From the NCBI GenBank assembly GCA_963662155.1, contig OY759270.1, positions 14,849,008 to 14,913,007 on the forward strand: DNA of 64,000 nt, in the 5' to 3' direction. This DNA comes from Lamellibrachia columna. Lineage: Eukaryota; Annelida; Polychaeta; Sabellida; Siboglinidae. The notes under the pieces were generated by a model. That model was not told where the DNA came from. It made no database searches and was given only the letters and a program-made list of their open reading frames with translations. This document shows, in pieces, positions 56,178-64,000 of the stretch; within the stretch, counting starts at the first letter, position 1; the number at the start of each line of letters is the position of its first letter. Both the position numbers and the translations under genes were made by a program.

Positions 56178-59047
56178 GTGCAGGGGGGTTACCTAGAGGT
56201 GTCTCAAGCAGAACAAGAGGCCACTAGCACAGATAAACCAATATCAAATCATCCGAAAAACATCTCTGAAAAAGGTTATAGATGCGTATGTTTAAATGCA
56301 AGGAGCATAGTAAATAAGAAAAACGAATTAAACATTATGGTAGACGATATTGACCCTCACATAATTGGTATAACTGAATCATGGGCCAACATAGATATAA
56401 CAGATGCTGAATTAGGACTGACAGGATATGTAATGTTTAGGAAAGATCGAATAGGAAGAAGGGGCGGGGGAGTTATTTTATATGTTAAAGAATCTATTCA
56501 GGCTTATGAAATAAAACTAGAAAGGGAAGCAGATTGCGATGAAGCTGTTTGGTGCAAAATTGTTTCAGGTAATTCAAAATTAACTATTGGATTAGTTTAC
56601 CGAAGTCCAAACATAAACGAAGAGGACAACACAAAAATAAAAACGCTATAAAGGAAGTTAGTAAAGGGGAATGTATCATAATGGGAGATTTTAACCATGG
56701 ACACATACAATGGAATTCTCTAGAGAGCACAGGGATTGAGGACCAACAATTTATATTTTTAATCCAGGATAGCTTTCTTACTCAGCACGTACTAGAACCA
56801 ACCAGGGGAGAAAATGTATTAGATATAGTTTTGTCATCACAAAAAGAATTAGTGGACAATGTAAAAATATTTGAACCATTGGGTAATAGTGACCATAATC
56901 AAATACATTTTGACATCAATGTAAAATCAGAAAGTAAAAATAAGATAACGTACAAGAGAAACTTCCACAAAGGTAACTACAAAGATATGAGAAAATACTT
57001 AGCAAAGCTAGATTGGAATAACATGCTGATGAATAAGACCGCAATTGAATGTTGGAATATTCTAAAATATGAAATTGAGAGTATCATCGATAAATTTGTT
57101 CCCTTCCAAAAACAAGGAAAACGGTGTAGAAAGAAACACTTGTCAAAAGAGGCTATTAGAAAAATAATGGTAAAACAAACTATGTGGAGGGTTTATAGGC
57201 GTACCAGAAAGGACGAAGACTATGCAAAATACAAAGAGGCACTTAATGCAGCTACAACTGAAATCAGACAATCTAAAAGAAGCTATGAGCAAAAACTAGC
57301 ATGTAACATAAAAAATGACAGCAAGAGTTTTTATGCATATGTCAGGAGTAAACAAAACGTACAAGACAAGGTTGGACCTCTAGAAGACAGTGCTGGAAAT
57401 ATAATATCACAGGGGTATTTAATGGCGGAAGACCTAAATGGTTACTTCAGTTCAGTGTTTACCAAAGAAGATATTAGTTCATTACCAGTTGCTGATGCTA
57501 AATTTCAGGGGGCTAAATCTGACTATTTAGGTCCGTTAGTTGTAACTCCAGAATTGGTAGCTAAGAAAATAAAGGCAATGAAAGATAACAAATCACCGGG
57601 AGTGGATGGGATTCCTCCAAAATTACTAATGGAAACAGTAGAACAAATCAGTATACCACTTGCAAGAGTATTCAACTTGTCATTAAAAGAGGGAGTTGTT
57701 CCGTTTGAATGGAAAGAAGGAAACATCATACCATTATTTAAAAAGGGTTCGAGAAATAAGTCAGAGAATTACAGACCAGTGAGTTTAACGTCAGTGATTT
57801 GTAAATTATTAGAAAGGTTAATTAAAGACCATATGGTGGAATTCCTCGTTAAGCATAAATTATTAAATTCATCTCAACATGGATTCCTTAAAGCGAGGTC
57901 ATGCTTAACAAATATGTTATGTTTTTTGGAAGAAATCACTAAGTGGATAGACGTGGGATCGCCAGTAGATATTATCTACTTAGATTTTCAGAAAGCTTTT
58001 GACAAAGTGCCACATCAAAGATTACTACTTAAATTAAAAGCCCATGGTATCGGGGACAGCATAACTGACTGGATAGAACAATGGCTGACTGACAGAAGAC
58101 AACGAGTTGTAGTAGATGGAGAAGTTTCAAATTGGAAATCGGTTTTGAGTGGGGTACCTCAAGGATCAGTATTAGGACCTATATTATTCTTAATTTATAT
58201 CAATGACTTGGACGACAGTATAACAAGTAACGTACTGAAATTTGCGGATGACACAAAACTGTTTAGAAAGGTTAATACTGATGGTGATAAACAGCATTTA
58301 CAAAACGATCTAGACAGATTAGTGAAATGGTCTGAGAAATGGCAGATGTTGTTCAATTTTGGGAAATGTACATGCCTACATACAGGACATAGGAACTTGA
58401 ATGTAAACTATAAAATGGGAGATACTGTTCTGGGTACTACTGTAAAAGAAAAGGACTTAGGAGTTACAATAAGCGCTGATATGAAAGTTTCAGAGCAATG
58501 TGGTATTGCAGCTTCAAAGGGTAATCAAATTCTTGGATTGATTAGAAGAAACATAACATACAAGGGAAAAAAGTTAATTATACCTCTTTATAAAGCAATA
58601 GTTAGACCTCATTTAGAATACTGTATACAAGCATGGAGACCATATCGTAAGAAAGATATAGATACGCTTGAACGCATACAAAGGAGAGCAACTAAAATAA
58701 TTCCAGAACTGAGAGACCTTAGTTATGAAGAACGCCTGAAAGAATGTGGTTTAACAACTCTAGAGACAAGGAGGTTAAGAGGAGATCAGATTGAAGTTTT
58801 TAAGATATTGAATGGGTATGAAAATATTGATAGAAATATGTTTTTCTCACTCAAGAAGGATAGCAGAACTAGAGGACATGAGGTAAAATTAGTAAAGGAT
58901 CAATGTAGATTGGACATCAGGAAGCACTCGTTCTCACAGAGGACAATAAATGAATGGAACAAATTGTCTACAGATTGTGTAACTGCTAGCAGCGTGAATA
59001 TGTTTAAAAACAAGGTTGACACATATCTCAGGAGGGCGGGTTATAAG
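56178..59047 (+). pseudogene. CR1 ORF2 (APE-type endonuclease plus reverse transcriptase), one frameshift
   Basis: The first frame (56178-56648) gives the start of an apurinic-type endonuclease with CLNARSIVNKKNEL, the catalytic Glu in GITESW and VYRSPN. A one-base indel in the A-rich run at 56632-56643 shifts reading to 56645-59047. The second frame has GDFNHGHIQW and SDHNQIHFDI (end of the nuclease). The reverse transcriptase follows with SPGVDGIPP, NYRPVSLTSVICKLLERLI, the motif A Asp in YLDFQKAFD (about residue 435 counted from 56681), GVPQGSVLGPILF and FADD at 521-524. The C-terminal part is complete (HLEYCIQAW and onward). All catalytic residues are present. Target-primed reverse transcription in the nucleus is the expected role. 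Confidence 0.93.
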
Positions 59048-59144
59048 TAGATGAACATTGTTGGACTCTCGATAAGCCAATGGCTTCCTTGTCCACTTGC
59101 CATCTGGGCCTTTGGCTTGGATGGCAAATCTTGTTAAATCTAGC

Positions 59145-60614
59145 AATTCCCACCGCCGTTACTTTGTTGAACAAATGCACATAACAGTTACGTTAGCCAA
59201 CAATAAGCCAAAACGCCTAGAAAGTGTCTCGTCTCCTTGCCAGCAACAGTCTAGCCAAATTTTCATGCGACTAATACACAGTCATGAATTTCATCAGAAG
59301 CAGAAAAACATAGTTGTCACTAATTAGTAATCTGTCCCAATACATTATTCAAAACTCCATATGAAATGATCAATCGTTTGTAGAATGAATAAAATATGTA
59401 TCAGAATTAATACCATATCAAACATGTGTACTCCGTAGTATAGATATTATTTATCTACAAAGCCAAATAATGTTTATACACAAACCTTCCGCATTCTGGT
59501 AGGTCAAAAAGTCCCTGTTTATAATGCACCTTTTTTTAGTAGCTGTCTCGAATCATCTCTTTCTTCACCAATTTCGTCCGACTGGCTGTCAACGCAATGC
59601 ATTTCTACCTATCTAGATGAGATCAGCTTTTACAGAGAACACCACAGGAAGCACGCAGCGTGTGCTATTGATATACAACGTATGCTGAAACAGATAGCAT
59701 GCACGCCAACACGGATGTAGCAAACGAAATGCTATCTTGCACACTCCACCATATTTCTCCAATTGATCATTCTTCAGTTATGGTAGGCCGTACACCGTAT
59801 ACCAATTTTTGGAAGAAGAATCGCCAACTTCGCATGGATTGCTATATAAGACACGCTAAATGCAAGAATTGCCCGCATGTTGGCTGGTAAACAGGAATGA
59901 ACCCTTGTGGTCTGTTGTCTGTGCTGGCGGAGGTAATCAACGAACCACGACAGGCATTGTCCATGCGCTCGGACGGCGTTGTCTTGTTTGCATCAGATAA
60001 TCTTTTGCAGCACCACGCCTTGACACCTGTCAACGCCCTGAATGACGTTGTAATCCTCACTCAGAAGCGCAATTTCTATGTCGCAATTATTCTGGTATCC
60101 TAATTGTATCGACACATGCGTGTTGTTCTATTGAGGATACGTAATCGTTCTGTTTACAGCAATTTTCTCAACATGGTTACACAAAAAAATAATACGCATC
60201 TGTTGGTGTACGTTCAGTGTTCTGCTGTAAATGTGACTTAAATGTGGGCAGAAAAGGACAGCCCCTTACATTGGACTCCCACGCACGCACACACGCATGC
60301 ATGCGGGAGGTAGGCGTGGATGGTAGCAGACAGGTGGAAGGCATGCAGACAGGCAGGAAAATTGCCCTCGTTGTATCCAGTCCTTGGGATTGTTCAAAGT
60401 GCATTTACACTTCAAAAACTGTCATAAATGTTCGTTAAAAATCTATCGCAACTTCTCCGGGAAGCAACTATTCTAATTGTATCGACACATGCATATTGTA
60501 ATGTCGAGAATACGTAATCGGGGATGGAAGCAGACAGGGAGGGAGGCAGACAGATTCGCATGAAAATTATGTTCATTGTATCCAGTCCTTTGTATTTTTC
60601 GAAGTGTTTTACAC
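59145..60614. repeat. Inverted block copy III, right part (no certain gene)
   Basis: Reverse complement of about 4195-5265. The conserved MH-NTDV frame lies at 59699-59890. From 60220 to 60560 there is extra sequence absent from copies I and II, including a cacgcacgcacacacgcatg stretch and a SINE-tail scrap (gtatccagtccttgggattg). Confidence 0.6.
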
Positions 60615-60860
60615 TTCACCCCCTAGCACACCTGTTCATTCCAACTCCATCTCGACTTCTCGGTGAAGCACTCAGTCATGCTGCAGTTACTGCACGAAGA
60701 CTATTCGTACGTATAATCACCACTGCATATAACCAGGTACTCATTTATACAAACGAATGAGCTGTGGCAACGTTCGGTGAAACAAATTGCCAAAGCCTCG
60801 AAACGGCAGCAAGACAGTTCAAACTAGGGTTTTCACGACTGGGAGCCTGACGTTCTATCT
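60615..60860 (-). repeat. Old SINE relic, copy III
   Basis: Reverse complement of the relic at 3955-4195, recognised by ctgttcattccaactccat and ttgccaaagcctcgaaacgg. Confidence 0.6.
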
Positions 60861-61394
60861 GGAACGTTATCACGCCCCATTCGATGGGAGAGAAGGAGAC
60901 TCGTGGGGGTCAGAGAAGAAGCGAGGGAGGGAGAGGAGGCAGCGCGGGAGGGAGATATGCCGTTTGTTTGTTAAAGCAGACAAGTACAAGTGTTTAGCAA
61001 TATTTAATATGGCCATGGTTCGCACCACGCCGTAGCTTCCTCGTGCACGCATCTTGCTGCTAACACTAGTACGAAAAGTAAAATAATAAACCGCGCAAAA
61101 ACAAATGTTGCAACATAGGCCTCTATAGCTCAATGCGCGTACCAGCTCAGATCACGTTATATGGCTTTTATTAAACGTCGGTAGGGGAGCGTGTCTGCGT
61201 ATCAGTGTTTGTTACACACTTGTATCCTGGTACGAAGTCAACACTTTGTGTCGCACGCTGTGTCTATGATGGGGAGCGTTGAATGCTATATCAAAGATGA
61301 CTGATTGTTTGTTATACTGTTTATATCATCTAACGTGTGTCCTGGAACGAAACTATCATTGGTATCGCATCAAAGGGACGTCGGAGTCGTGCAT

Positions 61395-61765
61395 CAATGC
61401 TTTACTTGACCTGGATGGAGGCAGAGTCTTGTAAGAGCAGTTGCTGTAGACGTGGGGGAATGGATGAAGATTGGATGACGTCGAGCAAGACAAATATGTA
61501 CTTGGGCAGCGGTTTGATGCTGCCGAGCGCCGTCGTCATGTAGTTCGTTCGTCGATGAACTGTCGCATCAAACATACGACCACATTGTCGCCGTTGTCGA
61601 AGCCTCCTATTTTCGAGGCGCCGACGTCGTCGCGATCGCCGACGTAGAGACGCAATCCCCACTCGTCCTCGGCGTGTTTCAACAGTTGCCTGCAAACTTA
61701 GCGCGAGATTATGGCGAAGTCGCTCTGGTGATATACAAAGTTAGCGGCGTGTTGGAATTGCAGAA
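61395..61765 (+). other. GC-rich open segment of unknown origin, copy III (broken)
   Basis: Same sequence as 24186-24575 in inverse orientation. The frame that is open in copy II is interrupted here by an atg-tag at about 61540 and a small deletion. After it the block copy ends and a polypyrimidine tract begins. Confidence 0.45.
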
Positions 61766-61775
61766 CCACAGTGTC

Positions 61776-62036
61776 GTAGTCTCTCCCTCTCCCTCTCAAT
61801 GTCCCTCTCCCTTTCAATGTCCCTCTCCCTCCCCTCCTTCCCCTTCCTCCCTCCCTCCCTCCCTCCTGCTTTCCCCCTTCCTCCCTCCCTCCCTCCCCCT
61901 CTCCCTCTCTACCCTTCTCCCCCGCTCTCCCCCTCCCTTCTCCTCCTCTCTCCCTCTCTCCCTCTCTCCCTCCCTCCCTCTCTCCCTCTCTCCCTCCCTC
62001 CCTCTCTCCCTCTCTCCCTCCCTCCCTCCCTCCCTA
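61776..62036. repeat. Polypyrimidine (CCCT/CTCT)n tract
   Basis: About 260 bp of almost pure C/T on the plus strand. Ser/Leu/Pro-rich and Glu/Arg/Gly-rich frames across it are artefacts of composition. Confidence 0.97.
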
Positions 62037-62828
62037 TTGACGTGCCTTCAGGAGTCGATCCTTCCAGCATTTGCATTTCCATGCGACCCACAAATATTTG
62101 ATTTATCAAATTCACAAATGTACGATCAAATGCATGCGTAATGCTTTGAATATTTGTTATTGTTAGATTCACTTTCTCAAGTTCACAACATGGCATTAAA
62201 ATAAAGTTCTCTGAAGTGAGCATTATCTTCAACAGGTTATGAAATCATTGTCTGACCTATGAATCCACTTTCACAAGGTGCTCCTTAAAAGTGCTCTGTA
62301 GGTCAACTGGTCAATGCCTGAACTGTTGTTTATGCAACATGAAAATACCATCTCGTCTGTAGGTTGATGGCTTCACAGATTTACCTGTTCATTGAAACAT
62401 ATTAAAAAATGCAGACAAATTACCCCTTGTGTTGTGTTGGCACTGTTGGGGTGGATTCGGGTGGCAGCGCATTGTGTTAGTAAACAGCAGCAGTAATATT
62501 GACAGATGTGACATTGATGACAGTGGCATTGCCCAAATGACAATAATAACAGTGGCAATGACAGTTGTGGCAGGATGTTTCCAAAGTGCATGAACTGAAG
62601 ATTTCCCTCGACAAGCGTTAGCCATTTATTAAAGATGCAAATCAGTAGATGTAAGTACATGTTTTGGTTATGGCAATGGCTGTATACACTATACAAACGT
62701 CTGCTGGGAATTTGTCTATATGTGTACTCATGAGAAGTTACAAACTTCATAAATTTGATTGATTCATCTCTTTCAATATGCTTATGCTTCGCAATATGAA
62801 AAAAATATTTATTCATGATATTTCTAAC
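62037..62828. other. No gene seen
   Basis: A 153-codon minus-strand frame (62373-62834) has no domain and an unusual Cys/His/Tyr-rich composition caused by local gca/cag/tgt repeats. I judge it to be chance. Confidence 0.5.
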
Positions 62829-63066
62829 ACACAATGGTAGAACGCCAGACTTGGCTGACGGAACCCGGGTTCAAATCCAATTGCTGCCGTATCAAAGCTT
62901 TGACAATTTTGTTCCCCCACTTTACCACAGTTCACCCAGCTGTAAATGAGTACCCAGGTACAGACAAGTGTGGAAATGTGAACGAAAAATCTTTGCACAG
63001 TAATTGCAGCATTGCTGAATGCTTCCCAGAGCAGTACAAAAGGTGTTGGAATGAACAGGTCAGCCA
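62829..63066 (+). repeat. tRNA-derived SINE, second family, young copy
   Basis: A-box region tggtagaacgccagacttgg and an excellent B box, gggttcaaatcc, lie at tRNA spacing. The rest matches 45986-46240 with few changes. This is the best preserved copy in the window. Confidence 0.8.
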
Positions 63067-63074
63067 GAGTGTGT

Positions 63075-63845
63075 TATGTTTTGGTAACCAGATTGATTTG
63101 TTTAATGTTTTTATTTATACTTTCACTGCACATCCTTATTGTCAAAATATATTTGATTTTTATGAGCATGCTGTTCGTCATTTATATGAGTACAACCATA
63201 TGGTAAAATGCATATTGCTCAAACAGAGATACATATGAGAGATTGATTTTGTAATTTTCCACAGCAGAATACCAAAGTGTGGGTGTGCGAACTGTTTGTT
63301 TGACGCAGATCTACAGATCGATGTAACTTGTGTGTTTATGTGAGACAGGATGAAGGACTTTGCACGCTGCCAATTTTCGTGGACTAGTCCGTGTCTGATG
63401 GATTTGATAGATCAGGTGGTCTTCAATGCCAAGGTGCTCAACACTGGCCATGAGAACTGCAACAGGATGGTGGCCGCCACCTTCCAGTCCACTATCCAGT
63501 TGTGGAGCGTCATGGTCAACAATGATGGCAACCTCGTCACACGTGAGATAAGTCAATCAGTGAGATAGGCGTGTCATGAGAAAAAGGCTCTGGAGAGAAT
63601 CATGTCAGTGTCATAGACACCAGGTTTCTAAATGGCGCATCATAGTCACACAACACCATATCTGTAGAGGGGTGCTAAAATTTAGCAAATGTTCTATTGA
63701 AATAATGTTTTTTCTCATAAGCAATTTATACACTGTTTATGAAAATGTTGACCATATTATTGGATTTATTAAACATAACTTTTTTACCAAACTAACGGTG
63801 CTTTTCTTCTTTGTTCACTGCTGTTCATGGGTTAGGGTCAGGTAA
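63075..63845 (+). repeat. Intron and exon block, third copy
   Basis: Matches 46600-47345, including the sequences on both sides of exon E1, and ends in the LINE-linked segment ggtgcttttcttctttgttc. Confidence 0.75.
63349..63551 (+). pseudogene. KCTD3/SHKBP1-like exon E1, intact copy near the edge
   Basis: After acceptor gtgagacag the exon reads MKDFARCQFSWTSPCLMDLI and onward to WSVMVNNDG and TREIS, with no stop or shift over 203 bp and a donor (ataa followed by gtcaat). It lacks the two-base insertion of the 46870 copy. It may belong to a working gene continuing beyond the window, but a LINE relic follows directly, as at 47330, so a pseudogene copy is equally likely. Confidence 0.6.
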
Positions 63846-64000
63846 AATATTGTCAAGTCACTCTTTCTGTTGTTTCTATCCATACTTTTCTATCGGCCGC
63901 CCCCTCTCCATCTTTCATCTTCCCCCGATCTTCTCATACCCCACCTCACGCAGTCCTTCGATCTTAGCTGTTCGCTTCCCCTTTTCTTGCATCCTTGATG
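63846..64000 (-). pseudogene. LINE reverse-transcriptase relic, running off the window
   Basis: Reverse complement of the LINE C-terminal end (2480-2600 region), with ctccatctttcatcttcccc and ctcacgcagtccttcgatct. It is the same family as at 47330-48294. Confidence 0.75.

Larger units (their letters stand above)
54390..59137 (+). mobile_element. CR1-type non-LTR retrotransposon, nearly full length
   Basis: The element of 4748 bp interrupts the inverted block copy III. The empty site is seen at about 5267-5273 and 26417-26423. The 7-bp sequence atctagc is repeated at 54383-54389 and 59138-59144. It has a 5' untranslated region of about 570 bp, ORF1 with PHD-like and esterase domains, ORF2 with endonuclease and reverse transcriptase, and a short 3' end. 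One frameshift in each ORF keeps it from being plainly functional. Confidence 0.93.
51685..61765 (-). repeat. Third, inverted copy of the duplicated core, split by a CR1 element
   Basis: The reverse complement of about 3033-7700 is found here, in order: exon-like segment B, the L2-like relic, the conserved 5739-5930 region, then (after the CR1) the MHSNTDV-type frame, the SINE relic and the GC-rich segment. It differs from copies I and II by roughly 5 % or more and by several small indels, so it separated earlier than I and II did from each other. Confidence 0.88.

Noticed and set aside
61674..62232. Ser/Leu/Pro-rich plus-strand and Arg/Glu/Gly-rich minus-strand frames
   Set aside because: They are produced by a polypyrimidine tract and have no domain.
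62373..62834. 153-codon minus-strand frame
   Set aside because: No domain, odd composition, and the right end overlaps a SINE. It is probably chance.
62829..62895. Possible tRNA gene with a very good B box
   Set aside because: The sequence continues as a known SINE body shared with 45986-46240.

Overview
The window is nuclear DNA of an animal. Short exons end in GT and begin after AG. Non-LTR retrotransposons, tRNA-derived SINE-like repeats, minisatellites and a 200-base assembly gap (30272-30471) fill most of the rest. The AT-rich base composition, a CR1 element whose ORF1 carries PHD-like and esterase domains, and a Mutator-like transposase of the type I recall from aquatic invertebrates suggest a marine or freshwater invertebrate. 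I cannot name the species or phylum. Almost every protein-coding stretch is a mobile element or a broken gene copy.

Layout. (1) 1-8950 and 21159-30239 are two direct copies, about 21.16 kb apart, differing by roughly 1-2 %. Each holds pieces of a LINE, a GC-rich open segment, SINE relics, an L2-like reverse-transcriptase relic, a 65-bp minisatellite and two or three exon-like segments of an unrecognised minus-strand gene. (2) Between them, 9089-21722 is a head-to-tail array of about 1.34-kb units. Six units are short. The third full unit (12065-16341) is about 3 kb longer and carries a broken DDE (Mutator-like) transposase and, facing it, an intact gene for an I-PpoI-type His-Me-finger endonuclease. 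The short units are internally deleted derivatives of this long unit. (3) 30472-36000 is mostly single-copy and non-coding, with a broken THAP-domain copy near 34.2-34.5 kb and a long (GTGTGC)n tract. (4) 36200-51060 holds fragments of a plus-strand gene whose exons match, in order and splice phase, the WD40 part of the KCTD3/SHKBP1 family. Stops and frameshifts show that this copy is a pseudogene. One exon-donor junction has become a 77-bp minisatellite. LINE relics and a SINE with an 11-bp target-site duplication sit among the exons. (5) 51685-61765 is a third, inverted copy of the core of the duplicated block. It is split by a nearly complete CR1 retrotransposon (54390-59137) flanked by a 7-bp direct repeat. 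(6) 61770-64000 holds a polypyrimidine tract, a SINE and another copy of the KCTD3/SHKBP1-like exon, with a LINE relic running off the end.

The strongest candidate for something little described is the transposon unit at 12-16 kb, which pairs a DDE transposase with a homing-type endonuclease in convergent orientation and sits inside a tandem array of its own deletion derivatives. Scattered frameshifts may partly reflect assembly error, so calls of decay should be checked against raw reads.
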